The position numbers were made by a program, and so were the translations under genes. Below the pieces are notes generated by a model. It saw only the letters and a program-made list of their open reading frames with translations, was not told the origin of the DNA and ran no database searches. From NCBI GenBank assembly GCA_021521415.1, contig JAIQDT010001102.1, positions 434,001-498,000 of the forward strand: 64,000 bases of DNA, written 5' to 3'. Of the stretch, positions 34,795 to 46,767 are shown in pieces (within the stretch, counting starts at the first letter, position 1; each line of letters opens with the position of its first letter). Source of the DNA: Bidens hawaiensis. Lineage: Eukaryota > Streptophyta > Magnoliopsida > Asterales > Asteraceae.

Positions 34795-36270
34795 TTGACC
34801 AACCCCCACACCTCTAATGTGGGAGCGACCACAATGGCTAACCATGCTGAAAAACCCGAAAAGTTCACGGGTGTCCACTTTAATAGGTGGCAGCAGAAAA
34901 TGTTTTTCTACTTGACAACCTTGAACTTAGCACAATTCTTGGAGAAAACAGCCCCCATACCCACTGCCCAAGATGATGCCCAAAGTGTGAGTGCTTTGGA
35001 CGCTTGGAAACATTCTGAATTTCTATGTCGCAATTACGTGCTTAATGGTTTGGCGGATCCATTGTATAACGTCTATTGTGGGATAAAGACTGTCAAAGAA
35101 CTATGGGAGTCTTTAGACAAGAAGTATGAAACCGAAGATGCGGGAACAAAGAAATTTGTTGTGGCCCGTTTTTTGGACTTTAAAATGGTTGACTCCAAGA
35201 CTGTGATCACCCAAGTCCAAGAACTACAAGTTATACTTCATGAAATTCATGCCGAGAGTATGACACTTAGTGAAACGTTCCAAGTTGCAGCTATAATTGA
35301 AAAGTTGCCTCCTAGTTGGGTTGAGTTTAAGAATTATCTTAAGCACAAACGAAAGGAGATGACTATTGATGAATTAATTGTTCGTCTTCGAATTGAGGAA
35401 GACAATAAAACGGCTCAAAAATCAGCTCGTGTGGAGCCAATGGCTAAGGCCAACATGGTTGAACTTGGACAATCTTCTGGGGGGGGGCATAAAGGTAAGG
35501 GTAAAATGAACAAGGGAAAGGGAAAGGTGAACCTTGGACCGAAGAAGGAGGTTGTGAAAAAGAAACCTCAATCTTCAAACTTCCTTGGTGTTTGTTACAA
35601 TTGTAATGAGAATGGCCATCGTGCGAACCAATGCAAGAAGCTTAAGCGTGAGCGTGCGCATATGGTGGATGAAAATGGTGAACCGTTGGTGGCAATGATC
35701 ACCGAGCTCTCGACAATGATTAAAGAAATCAATCTTGTGGGGGACAAACCGCAAGGATGGTTCATTGATACGGGTGCGACCCGTCATGTTTGTGGTGACA
35801 AGACCCTCTTTAGCACCTTTAAGGAGGCTGCTAGTGATGCTAAGTTGTTTATGGGGAATCAAGCAACGGCCGACATCAAGGGTGAAGGGAATGTAATCTT
35901 GAAGATGACTTCGGGAAAAGAGCTTACTTTGAGCAACACTTTGTATGTGCCCGAAATTCGTAAGAATTTGGTTTCGGATTGGTTGCTTAATAAGTTTGGT
36001 TTTCGTTTAGTGTTTGAGTCGGACAAGTTTGTCTTGACTAAGCGTGGAATGTATATTGGTAAGGGCTATGCCCTCAATGGTATGTTTAAACTTGATGTAA
36101 CCGTGATTGGAAATGAAATGAATAAGGCATCTACTTCTGCTTAGATTATTGAGTCTTTAAATTCAAATGTTTGGCATGGTAGATTAGGAAATGTAAATTT
36201 CAATTCACTTCGTCGTTTAATTAAATTAAAAAGCATTCCAACATTTCACATTGATACAAACTCGAAATGC
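34795..36270 (+). pseudogene. Copia gag-protease fragment
   Basis: The frame starting at 34795 (or the second ATG at 34834, MANHAEKPEKFTG) encodes a UBN2-type Copia Gag, a CCHC zinc knuckle (CYNCNENGHRANQC) and the aspartic protease active site (WFIDTGATRHVC). TAG at 36142-36144, where a sense codon is expected, stops it. The same frame continues as NVWHGRLGNVNFNSLRRL, the GAG-pre-integrase domain, then breaks off near 36270. An encoded protein would lack all replication enzymes. Confidence 0.9.
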
Positions 36271-36296
36271 GATGTGTTGGATCCAAACTTACAAGA

Positions 36297-38545
36297 TCAT
36301 CCTTCATGTATATTTTGTGCATATAAGACTCCTTCTTGAACCATGGTAGTAAGATTATTCAAGCATGAGGGTATGGTTCCATTAAGATTGTTCATTGAAA
36401 GGTCTAGGATTTGAAGATTTGCAAGTTGACATAATTGTAAAGGGATGTGTCCAAGGAGTTTGTTTGATGTTAGGCTAAGAACATACAGCCTTGATAAGCT
36501 TTCCCCTATCCAATGAGGAACATTACCAGTAAACTTTTTGGCCCCTAAATCTAAAAATGTTAGCATGGTGCAACTTTTTATTGACAAAGGCAATTCTCCA
36601 AAGAGGTGGTTGTTGTATAAAGACAATACCTCAAGGCTAGTAAAAGAATAAACAGAGGCAGGGAGTCTTCTAGACAAATTGTTGGACCCCAGATTGAGAA
36701 CTTTAAGTTCTTTGAAATGCCACAAACAGTCTGGAAGTTTTCCAGTAAATGAGTTATGCGAGAGGTCTATATATGTTAAAAAATCATCAGAAATTTGACA
36801 TAAAAAGGATATTCCTCCGTGGAATTTGTTTCTTGAAATATCTAAAGATGCTAAAGTAGATGGAACCTTTGGTATATGACCATAAAAGTTGTTAGAACTC
36901 AAATCTATTATTGAGAATTCGTAAGGAAAAAAATTGGATACTAAATCTTGTACCTCCCTACTAATGTTGTTGGCTGAGAGGTTCAGGTATGTTAATTGAG
37001 AAGGCCAAATGTTCCAAAACTCCACAGGTATTGTGTCTGAAATTATATTATTTGCAATATTAAGCCTGGTAAGTTTTTTTAAACTTAGAATCCATTTAGG
37101 GAAGAGAGGCCCTAGGTTGCACGAGCTCAAACCAATATCATATACATCAGAAAGCAAGCTTTGACATGTCAGCTTCAGAGGGAACTCCTGTGAACCGGAT
37201 GTATGAAGCACTCAAATTCTGTACTGCTACTGATGTGACCCGGCCGTATGTGACCCGACTGTATGTGCATCCAGACCAATTGTTGAGGAAATCATGAAGT
37301 TTGACAACCACAGAGTTGTCATTAAAGAAAAAAGTTGTCAAACTACATATATTACCAAAAGATTTTCCATCTAACATGTTTGTAGAGAGATCAAGAGTAC
37401 GAAGCTTATTGCTAGTTAATGGCAACAACCAATGATACATTGACGAATTCAGACTATTATCGTCGAGATAGAGTGCATCAATAGATGTTGCAGAAGAGTT
37501 GACAAATGAGGAAGAATATGGATGCATAACCTGTGAGATGTCACATCCTGCTAAACTTAAAACTGATAGTTTTTGAAGACCTAGAATCACATTTACCCAC
37601 TTATTTGCTTTGGCCAGAGAGGTACCATCCATCATAAGGCTGTTCAAATCAGACATATGGGACAGCCAATCTATGTTTTCAACTGTACAATTTGTGAGGT
37701 GTCCTAGTGCAAGTTCTTGCAAGTTTGTGAGGTTTCCAAGTTCTAGGGGAATGCAGGTTCCATTTAATAGATAGTTGTTGGAAAGGTCAAAATATGTTAA
37801 TTTAGTCAAGGAACCAATGGACGCAGAAATGGTTCCGCTAACAAAGTTATTGGAAAGATCAAGATCTGTTAAGTTGGTCAAGGAACCAATGGACGAGGGG
37901 ATGGTTCCGCTTAAAGAATTATCAGAAAGGTCAAGATTCGTTAATCTGGTCAAGGAACCAATGGACGAGGGGATCGTTCCGTTTAAAGAATTTGTAGAAA
38001 GGTCAAGATCTGTTAATCTGGTCAAGGAACCAATGGACAAGGGGATAGTTCTGCTTAAAGAATTATCAAAAAGGTCAAGCTGGCTTAACTGGCTCATGGA
38101 ACCAATGAACATGGGAATGGTTCCATTAAAAGAATTCCAAGAAAGGTTAAGATAGCTCAAGAAGCTTAAGTTGAGCAAAGAAGAGCTAATATTACCTCCA
38201 AGTTCTTTTTCCGCATAATCGAAGTTGGACGAGCTAATCTTACCTCCAAGGTCAATCCGTGTGACGTGACCCGTACGGTTGTTGCATGTAACTCCATTCC
38301 ATTTACAACACTCAAAGTCTTCTTCCTTTTCAGTCCATTTATTTAGACGTCCATTAGGGTCTTGAATGTGAGCTTTGAAATCAAAAAGAGCATCTCTCTC
38401 CTTTTGGATACACTTATAGTGAGCACCTGTTGATACGAGTTGGTGGCTAGCGGAAGTGGAAGTTGTAACTTTTATACATGGTAATAGAAACGAGAAAATT
38501 AAAAAAAACAAGACGCAGGAACTTATGGAAAATCTTATTCGTCAT
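36297..38545 (-). pseudogene. RLP C pseudogene, C-terminus lost
   Basis: An RLP of the same family. The start at 38545 (MTNKIFHKFLRLVFF) runs into a poly-T stretch where the frame shifts to FLIFSFLLPCIKVTTSTS, so the signal peptide is broken. Then come the LRR cap (CIQKERDALFDFKAHIQD, CCKWNGVTCNN) and LRRs to about 37150, where roughly 200 bp is missing and the frame shifts again (frames 37147-38511 and 36297-37211). The sequence ends at QEGVLYAQNIHEG. The island, last LRRs, TM helix and tail are gone and Copia sequence takes their place. Five near-identical LRRs (SIGSLTRLTDLDLS) lie at 37800-38100. Confidence 0.9.
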
Positions 38546-38609
38546 TGTATTTATCAAAGTGTGATCTTTCTTTTTTTTAAATATGTAACAACAACACATA
38601 TGTGCAGAT

Positions 38610-38619
38610 TTATATAAAC
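38610..38619 (-). promoter_or_regulatory. TATA box of RLP C
   Basis: TTTATATAAA about 65 bp upstream of the RLP C start, at the same relative place as in RLP B, E and D. Confidence 0.6.
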
Positions 38620-38639
38620 AGAGTTTGAATCTTAAAAAT

Positions 38640-39700
38640 ATCTAATTTCATCAAATATGTGTTTAAGTCTTTTGCCCCATATTACACGTCGTCTTGGCAA
38701 TTTGTACTTATTAAATCTTTTCCTCCTTGTGACATTTTTGTCTTTAAAATATGTGATGAAGGCAGTCTAAAGAAACCAATCCATTCATTTGAATAACAAT
38801 TGGGTATTACATGACATAGACTACATATATGATACATATAATTCAAATTGGTAGTAGTATTAATCTATTATTTCAATAATTAGAACATAAACATGAAATA
38901 TGACTATGAGCCAAAATTAAGAAACTGGTCTAACAATTAAGATGCCAATTCAAATGTAGTTTGTACTAAGTAGTATAATAATTAAATCCATAAAAATATA
39001 TTTTAGTAAGAAATGTTAAGAAATCAGTTTGAGGTGCAAATTATGGTTTCTGGGCCCAAATCAATTTGGGTTGAAACTAGTTTGGTTTTATTCAAAGATG
39101 GTCAAAACCGGATTTGCCCAATCTTGTTCTGGTTAAAGCCGGTTTTCAAGTGAAAAGAACGGTTTTCTTTGAACAAAGAAGATTTTTAAAGAACGTAACA
39201 AGTGCAGTTGAAAATTGTAAGAGTGTGCCCCAAATATGCCTCTAAAATAACTTTTGAACTTGTATTGCAAACATCAAATGATTAGACATAACATTAAATA
39301 ATAACTTGTTCAGGCCTATTGAAGGAGAAGCTCTAGATGAAACACCATTGCTTGCGTCCTATTTGTAGCAGTTTTTGTTAAAACTTATTATCCTTTGATG
39401 TTAATATTTAGGTGTTTGTTATTATTTTTTTATTATAATGCATAGTTAATCAGTTACTATAGTATGACTCCTAAACTGTATATGAATCCACTATAAAAAG
39501 ATCTTATCCTAACCTGGCTGAGATAATTTAAGTTTCATCATGTGTATAAGTTATTTGTCCCAAATTACACGTCCAAAAGTCTTGGCAATTTGTACCTACT
39601 AGATTTTTTTCACATTCTTGTGACACTTTTGTCTTAAATTTAAAGATGTGATAAAGGCAGTTCAAAGAAACCAATCCATTCATTTTACATATGGTTCTAA
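38640..39700 (-). repeat. RLP 5'-flank blocks upstream of RLP C (two copies)
   Basis: Copy 1 about 38660-38795 and copy 2 about 39540-39690, with ATTACACGTC, CTTGGCAATTTGTAC, TGTGAC.TTTTGTC, and AAGGCAG.CTAAAGAAACC / AAAGAAACCAATCCATTCATT. The two copies are about 880 bp apart with the GGTTTTGGTCAAAG-type stretch between them. Confidence 0.7.
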
Positions 39701-41089
39701 AATGATATTAGAATTGATCTATTATCACAATAATTTGAACAAATACATGAAATATATCTTCCTGAGATGCAAATCTAAGAATTTAGTCTAAAAAACATGG
39801 AAACTTAAGTGTAATCTGTTGAATAATGATTAGTTATTATGTGTAACCTCACTGTGTCCGCCACGCTGGCCATGACATCCGGCTGCTGCCACCTTTGATG
39901 GAGATGGTGCAACTGGCCGCGCCAGCTAGATCTGCAGCTGAGATGCCTAAAATGCTGGTGGTATCCGTGGTGGTCATGGTGGGGACGGTGTGTTTGGGGT
40001 ATGTGGTATGACGGTGGTGGTGCGACCGGTATGTGGTGCTCGTTGTGATAGATTAAAACTCTTTTGAGTACTATTTTGTCACTCGAATTCATTAAAGGAC
40101 TCCAATTAATTTGTATTCCAAATCTTTGGGCAATTTCTAATTGCAAATGTAATTCCTTCACATTTCAATTACTTTAATAACTTCTAATTTCTATACTAAT
40201 AAAGGTGTTTCATGAGCCAAACGCGTCGTTTGACTTGAGCCGCACACAACCCATTATCAAGACATGACACAAAGTTAAGTGGGTTTGGATTTCCACTGTT
40301 ACTATGCATTTAATTGTCCATCTTTTACACGTCTAAGAGCATCTTCAATGCTCTGTCTTTAAAATGTTTTTAAGCAAAAACAACCAAATTTATTATTATT
40401 TGACTTTTGAAGTCAAACAGGCTACAATGCATTTAAGTTGTCTATTACATTTTGGTAGCCCAAGTTTTTTGGTCATTACAGATTGGTAGTTTTCCATAAA
40501 CTTTGCACCATATCTGCAACAAATCAAGAAAATAATATGTTATAGATCAAGAGCAGATACCATTACCATGTTACCTTGGTAATTTCTCAGCTTCTATGAC
40601 ATTAAGTGAATCCGTATGACGATGTAAAACCTTTAAGGTTGTTTATCATATTTAACTAACAAAAATATCACCATGAAATTGGTTTATAAGTCCACACCAT
40701 ACATATTAAATTTCATCGCGTATATTGGAAATCCAGATAAACAAAATAAGTTCGCGGAATTGGTTATAATTTCACTTCTTGACTCATTTTTGCATCATCA
40801 CACATACATGTGCGTCCTTTGATGCGTGTCTCCTACTGAGATTATAAGCATAGGTTAAGGGTCCTGTGATTCGTACCGTTCAAGGTGTTTAGTGCCTTGC
40901 AATTTCGAAGTTGTCATTCAGATAACAACAAACAAGACCGGCATTTTATAAGAAATAGTTTATCTCCCTTCTATGTTTTCATTTTTGATCCTCCACCATA
41001 TATTAATACAGATCACAAAGAGAATCAAATCCGATCGTTTAATTTAATGGCAAAACTTTACTAGCAAGTGACTAAAAGACGTACAACTT
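39701..41089. other. Intergenic, no supported gene
   Basis: A GC-richer island at 39840-40060 (GGTGGTATCCGTGGTGGTCATGG) gives a His-rich minus-strand frame with no recognisable domain. TCTATACTAATAAAGG at 40190 resembles a Helitron 5' end but lacks an identifiable 3' partner. The rest is AT-rich. Confidence 0.4.
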
Positions 41090-42240
41090 ACAAATATAAC
41101 ACATCTAATTTACACCATTGATCCAAATTTCTTCGTTCTTAAGACTACCCAAAGGAAGCTTAGTATCTTAATTTCGTCAACTATCTTGTTGTGATATGGT
41201 AAATGGCTTGGATCAACTTCCTTTGCAAAGCTACTCCGGCTGATATGATTATGAAACTCCAAAATGTCACTAATTGAAACGGCAAAAACAGGTGAAGCTT
41301 ACACCGTGATGCTATTTTATACCATATCAAATCCACGTAGAGAACGTAATTAAGAGGTGTTCGGTTGTTTCACGGATCGCCAAACGATAAGGGCATAAAG
41401 GTTGTGTTTACTTTAATATTTCTATTTGCTAGAACCGTAGGGGTTTAAATTCTTTCAAGATATACTTACCAACAAAAGACACTTACCTTTTTCGGGACCG
41501 ATTAAGCCATTCATATTTTGTTTTATCGTCATCACCAAGCTGTTTATCCAGCATTAATTCCTCATATCCAGGCACCCAAAATAATTCGTATTGGGCACGT
41601 TGCGTCCCACATGATCTTGGAGTTATGGGAATTGCATGCTTTTATCACATTACCCCCGAAGACTGTTATCCTCATGTTCCAATCCCCACCACCATTAGAG
41701 ATAAGACCAAGGTTCATAGCCTTCAAAGATCCTATCCCCTAGCCAATCAATGCCGAAGGACCAATCACCTTTTCCCACACGACCCAATTAATTGTCAACA
41801 AAATGATCATCTTCTTAACTTCTCCAAATCGTTTAATATATTTGACGGGGCTTCATAAATGGAAAGATATAATATATAGGTAAACTTCTCAAAACTGATT
41901 TGAGTAAAGTTAACGGTCCAAGCAAGAGCGTTTTAGCTTTCCAAACGGACAGTTTATCTTCAAACGTTTTTATGACCGATACCCAGTTTGATACTAAGTT
42001 CATGTTGGAACCGATGGGAAGTCTCAAATATATTTGACGGCTTTATAGTGGAAAGATATAATATAACGGTAAACTACTCAAAACCGATTTTTATGTAATG
42101 TATGTTAACGTCCAGGAACCAACCAAGAGCATTTTAGCTTACCAAATGGACAATTTATCTTCAAACGTTTTTATGATCGGTATCCAGTTTGATACTATAA
42201 TAAGTTCATGTTGGAACCGATGGGAAGTCCAAAATACTTA
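41090..42240 (-). pseudogene. Decayed LINE (non-LTR) reverse transcriptase fragment
   Basis: On the minus strand, 41833-42027 encodes LPIGSNMNLVSNW, KLSVWKAKTLL and LLKSVLRSLPIYYIFPFMKP, the region after the palm in plant L1-type reverse transcriptases. Further on, in shifting frames, come GSLKAMNLGLIS (about 41690) and VIKACN (about 41650). Near the left end, HNKIVDEIKILSFLW (about 41150) matches the usual C-terminal zf-RVT end. Many stops and shifts: a dead relic. The 41833-42030 piece is present twice, with a second copy at about 42035-42235. Confidence 0.75.
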
Positions 42241-43240
42241 AACGGAAAAGAACATTTTTGGCATCTGGACGCATCACTCACGACACCAATGACTCTTCTC
42301 ATAATTCAATCTAACCTCTTTTAAGTATTACATTACATAACAATGTTCATAATTTGAAAACCTTTTTTCCATCCCATCATTTTAATTAATAAATACTACA
42401 AGTTATAAAAATAAAAATAATAAAATTGTAACAACCCAGGCCCATCATATCTGAATCATACAATTAATTATTTCTCATTTAACAAAAAAGTTACAAACTC
42501 ATTTTAATAAAACCCTAGATAGCCGCACCCTAGACAGATAAGTGACACTATATATATCCTAGTTTCTAATCATACATTATATTATCAAACCACAGCCGCC
42601 TACCTATGATGTGCCGTCACAATCCAGTCTTGTCCTGGCTTTTGTTTCGTAGTAACAACAGAAGAAAGACAAGGTTTACCAACTTCTTATAATCTCATAC
42701 ATTTATTTTACCAAACTTTTTATTTATGTTCTCACACATCTTCATTGCATTTGTAGGTTATATGAGAATATGATATCTATCACTAGCTCATTGTTCATTG
42801 GATTTAGGGTAAGAGGTTTCACGTTTGTTAATTCGGTTCTTTCGGTTTGATAAATATTGCTTAATATTAATTACTTTACTGTATTTTGCATGGCAGCTTC
42901 ATCTGGTCAGATTTGGTATGTCATGTCGCGGAACAGCTTCATCGTATACGCCAACCAATGAAGCGCCCCCTCACATAGTTTACCTCCCCCAATAACCTTT
43001 CAAATGTTGGATCTTAATCTAAACATTTGAAAACATGTTCAACTCGATCTCATCCTTCCTAAACCCTAAAACAATCTTGTGCGGTTGATAATTCATCAAT
43101 CTTGTGATCACATTCGCCTTTAGCCTTTTCATGTACACCGACTATCTCTTTCAATCATCGATTTTCAATTCATTTTTAAACGATCGTGTGGGGTCTCAGT
43201 TCATCAACAGTGACATCACGTTGATTCGATATATAGGCAG
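42241..43240. other. Intergenic, no supported gene
   Basis: AT-rich. It includes TGTAACAACCCAGGCCCATC at 42428, which resembles the start of a gypsy LTR, but I found no end or duplicate. Confidence 0.35.
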
Positions 43241-43393
43241 TTGAGTGAAATGTGGGCTAAACGTGAACGACTCGTGAAAGAAAATGAGAAAAATGAGTTG
43301 AAGATCGATGCTTGGGAAGAGATCGTCGATGCTCATGAGAAGGCTCAGTGTGAATATAATCGCAAGTTTAATTCATTAGCGACCGCACAATAA
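43241..43393 (+). pseudogene. Possible orphan last exon, charged helical peptide
   Basis: After an acceptor-like TATATAGGCAG, 51 codons stay open to TAA: MWAKRERLVKENEKNELKID, AWEEIVDAHEKAQCEYNRKF. The pattern is strongly helical and slightly recalls the C-terminal domain of remorins (AWE..KA), but the match is weak and short. No upstream exon is recognised. It could be a chance frame. Confidence 0.2.
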
Positions 43394-43874
43394 ATCGTTT
43401 GAGGAAATTTTAGGCAATGGATCGGTTTGTGGAACTTGGGGCTTGGATTCTTTCCGGTTTAAGGATTAATTACTAGAATATCATTAGGGGAAGGAGAAAC
43501 ACATACTTTAGATTGCATAAGCTAATAATTAGTTTATAACTTGTTGATTGTTCATAGAATCTCATAGTCAATCAAAAGTACTATTTTGTAACTTTTATGT
43601 AATTTTAATAAAAGAATATGTGTTGCTTTGCTGTTTATGTATTTCATTGTTCTATTAACTAATTATGTTTGTTTATAGTATTTTTATGTAGTAGTCTAGT
43701 AGGTATAGTTCATGTATTATGTTAATTGCAAAAGGTTTCATTCCAAAATGGATCAAACGTACCCTACTATGCCTATTGCTTACGATAGCTAATACGGTCG
43801 TATATATACTCGATAATTTATAGATAGAAATTTAATCAAGCCAAGTTTATACTTCTACAAGATTATCAAGATGA

Positions 43875-44126
43875 TCACATGGATTTGGTATAATATACAA
43901 GGGTATGTGTTATGGCATCTCCGTTTCTTAATCCGTTTCTCAATCCGGTATTCATTAATGACCTCCATAACCTGATTTTCGTGTGAGCTAATTCCTCTGC
44001 TTCTATAACAGCTGGTTTATTCTTGAATTCATCAATTTGCTTATAAAGCTTTGGATCACTTTTATATTCAGTTATGCCAGTATTATTCTTTTTATTATAG
44101 CCACTTCTCTTGTTATATGTGCCCAT
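43875..44126 (-). other. Unidentified 83-codon open frame
   Basis: MGTYNKRSGYNKKNNTGITE onward, rich in Lys, Asn and Gly. I recognise no domain or relative and there is no promoter or neighbour evidence. Listed because it is the only notable frame in 43400-44640; it may well be noise. Confidence 0.12.
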
Positions 44127-44639
44127 TGTAATTTATTTGTTCTTATCTTGGTTTTGATAACCTCTTTGTTGGAATTCTTTGAGTAATTCCTCATTTGTGT
44201 CTATTAAAACAAACGTTCACTCATGTAGGCATAGTGAAGCAAACAAGGTCATTCAGCCTTGTATGTTCTTAATCTAAATATGGGTTTTCGAATATTTACA
44301 CACACATAAATGTAACAATCATGATGTTTGATCGTTCGATTTCACCCGAACCAATTTCATGAGGTTTGTGTTTCCATCTATTCCTGGTGCGAGTGTAGAG
44401 CTAGCCCACTTATAAGAGACACGTGCCTCTTAGATGGGGAGGTATAGGTTTAGAACCTGGACAGAGTAATTTATGATTATTAGTTAAACATAGTACCATT
44501 TGCCATTTGCAACCTAAGTGACATTATCACGATAACAACGTTGATAGGGTTGTCGTTTGTCATTCACGAATTAATTGTCATTTTAATTACTTGATAGTGT
44601 TATAAGGTATAATTTTCTAGATTCGTCATTTTAAGCCTT

Positions 44640-44834
44640 AAAATTATTCTATTTGGCACGGGACAAGGAAATGACCACCCATGCATGGTGTTGATGGTAA
44701 CTTTATTCACAAAACACAATCCAAATTACACAAGACAACATTACATCTTTCATAGCTACTACACTTTTATCCTTAAATACTAACACATATAAGTAGTACA
44801 AATTAAAACAACTTAAAGTACTTGAGACAACCAT
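44640..44834 (-). other. Conserved RLP 3' flank, copy E
   Basis: Has GACCACCCATGCATGGTGTTG, TTTATTCACAAAACACAATCC and TTACATCTTTCATAGCTACTAC as in the other RLP 3' flanks, directly 3' of the relic stop codon at 44835. Confidence 0.6.
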
Positions 44835-44991
44835 CTATTTACAAGCAAACCTTTGCAATTTTGCAACGAACACCACCGCCTCTACGTAAACCATGTTTTG
44901 CAAGCTATCCAGAAACTTAAAAAAAGCATGTCTAGCACGACGGTTGAGAAGTAAAATGCCACACAAATTTATGGCAAATGTTATTTATCAT
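44835..44991 (-). pseudogene. RLP E: internally deleted remnant joining first and last codons
   Basis: From 44991 the minus strand reads MINNICHKF, the first nine codons of an RLP signal peptide. It then passes directly into the last ~50 codons of an RLP (LLNRRARHAFFKFLDSLQNM-like, ending KLQRFACK and TAG at 44835-44837), in a different frame. More than 2.5 kb of coding sequence is missing between them, while the 5' flank with TATA box and the 3' flank are both kept. A single large internal deletion explains it. Confidence 0.85.
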
Positions 44992-45060
44992 TGTGTTGTA
45001 TCAAAGTTTGATCTTTGTATTTTCTCTTTTATTTTGTACTTCAATATATATATGCCCTGA

Positions 45061-45070
45061 TTTATATAAA
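45061..45070 (-). promoter_or_regulatory. TATA box of the RLP E remnant
   Basis: TTTATATAAA about 70 bp upstream of the relic ATG, matching the boxes of RLP B, C and D. Confidence 0.55.
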
Positions 45071-45289
45071 CTCCATTTAAAAATTGAATTCTGATAACTT
45101 TTTTAATATATATTCTTACATGATCTGTAAATTAGAAATGAAACAAACCGAACTCGAGGGAACTGGCAGAATTTTTTTTATCAACAAGCCTATCCTACGT
45201 CGTCGTTAATTTATTATATTTGACCTAGATTGTATTAGAATCCAATGTAAACATATCTTTGTCGAAAACATCTGGTTTTGTCAGTTATG

Positions 45290-46089
45290 TGTATAAATTA
45301 TTTGTCTAAGATTACGTGTTTAAAGACTCAAGTCTTGCCAATTTGTACTTATATGATTTGTCCACCTTGTGGCATTTTTTTGTTCTAAATATGCGATCAA
45401 GGCCGTCTAAAGATACCAATCTATTCATTTGAATGACAGTTAGTTTTTACGTGATACAGACAGCCGATATAATACATATAATTCTGAAAATGATATTAGA
45501 ATTGATCATCTATTAACATTTAACACAATATATATGTAGAACATAACTTGAAATATGTCTTTCCGAAACTGTGACCCAAAACTAAGAAACTGGTTGGTCT
45601 ATAATTAACATCTTCCGAGTAATAATAAAATACGTGAAGTGTGTTTTAGTTAAGAATTGTTAAGAAAATCACTTACAGGTGCACAAAAATCGGATTATGG
45701 GCCAAATCAGTTTGGGTTGAAAGCGGTTCGGTTTGGTCAAAGATAGCCGAAAATCAAATGGCTTATTTCATAATTGAAAAAAGTACCACCAAGCTAGGTG
45801 AGCGGGACGGGTACGTTTTTCTAATTCGGTTAATTTTATTCAAAAGAGAAACTAGTGAACTCGTCTAAAGTGTGGTCAAACACAAACCTTCTTATTGAAA
45901 GGTTATTAGCAAAAAGTCGTAGGTTTTAGAAGTCAACACAAGAAAAAAAAATTGGCAATTCAATTTGTGGCAAAGCTATATTTGTTAGACATGACACAAT
46001 GCTTTTGTAACTACTACGTGCCAAAATATATATATAAAAAGAAAAAAAGTTTCTAATACTTAGATGAAAGGAAAAATAACCTTGGTATT
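45290..46089 (-). repeat. RLP 5' flank of copy E and duplication boundary
   Basis: The flank block is at 45290-45435 (AAAGACTCAAGTCTTGCCAAT, CACCTTGTGGCATTTTT, GCCGTCTAAAGATACCAATC). Then comes the GGTTCGGTTTGGTCAAAG stretch. At 45970-46075 lies ACACAATGCTTTTGTAACTACTA...GTTTCTAATACTTA, which recurs at 50845-50915. This shared outer edge marks the end of one tandem duplication unit. Confidence 0.65.
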
Positions 46090-46459
46090 CACAAAACCCA
46101 ATCCAAACGCAAGACAAACATTATATCTTTCATAACTACTACACTTGTTTCCTTAAATACTAACATAGATAGGTAGTTCGAAACAACTTAAATACTAGAG
46201 ACAAGAGGCACCACCTATATAAAACCATCACTGAAGGTCATCAATTCGTTTCCCGTCATCCTCACGCTCACCAATCACGGGTGGTACATTTGAATCTTCA
46301 TCTCCAAAATGTTTGGGCAAGGGAACTCAGATAGTTTTGCATTTCCCGTGTATCTTGAAGGTTCAAAAGACTGGAGTTGAGTGCTAGATGGAATTCTCCA
46401 CAACAAGTTATTACGTGACACATCTAGATAACTTAATGAATTCATCTTGGACATGCCTA
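46090..46459 (-). pseudogene. RLP F: C-terminal remnant without membrane segment
   Basis: 46090-46205 is 3'-flank sequence. It is joined directly to 46206-46459, which encodes the last LRR (SYLDVSRNNLLWRIPSSTQL), the FEPSRYTGNAKL stretch and the acidic juxtamembrane part. The TM helix and basic tail that should lie between are deleted. The right edge stops near 46459, where similarity to RLP D ends. No start codon. Confidence 0.8.
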
Positions 46460-46589
46460 TGCAATTAAATGAATGATTTTGTAACATTCAAAACTGCATA
46501 ATATCTCTTGTTTTAATTTTGAATTTTATGTTTTCCAAATGAGAATTAAGTGCTTCAAGAATATTATGAAATATTGTACCTTAGATTAT

Positions 46590-46767
46590 CCTATCTGACA
46601 CAAGGCAGGGAAATGGCCACCCATGGTGTTGGTGGCAACTTTATTCACAAAACCAAATTCAAATACAAGGCAAACATTACATCTTTCATAGATACTACAC
46701 TTGTATCCTTAAATACTAACACAAATAAGTAGTGCAACAAAATATAAATACTAGAGACAACTGACAA
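46590..46767 (-). other. Conserved RLP 3' flank, copy D
   Basis: Same words as copies A, B and E (GACACAAGGCAGGGAAATGG, ACCCATGGTGTTGGTGGCAAC), lying directly 3' of the RLP D stop codon. Confidence 0.6.

Larger units (their letters stand above)
33584..36270 (+). mobile_element. 3'-truncated Ty1/Copia retrotransposon
   Basis: A 5' LTR of 556 bp (33584-34139), TGTTGGAAAATT...TTCCTACA, holds a TATATATAG box near 33747 and AATAAA near 34081. It is followed by a repeat-rich leader (34169-34680) and a gag-protease frame. Sequence ends in the GAG-pre-integrase region at about 36270, directly against the broken 3' end of RLP C. Integrase, reverse transcriptase, RNase H and the 3' LTR are absent. A deletion that also took the RLP C tail is the simplest cause. 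I saw no tRNA-Met primer site after the LTR. Confidence 0.85.

Noticed and set aside
34685..36144. Intact Copia element
   Set aside because: Gag-protease is stopped by TAG, and integrase, reverse transcriptase and the 3' LTR are missing.
37775..38155. Plus-strand open frame with a repeating LVKEPMD pattern opposite RLP C
   Set aside because: It is the antisense shadow of near-identical LRR repeats on the minus strand; the periodicity comes from the LRR codons.
39805..40161. His/Pro-rich 118-codon minus-strand frame
   Set aside because: No domain, no relatives recognised, no promoter or splice context; composition comes from GGTGGT-type repeats.
40190..40210. Helitron-like 5' end TCTATACTAATAAAGG
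   Set aside because: The preceding base is T instead of the expected A, and no CTRR hairpin terminus was found downstream.
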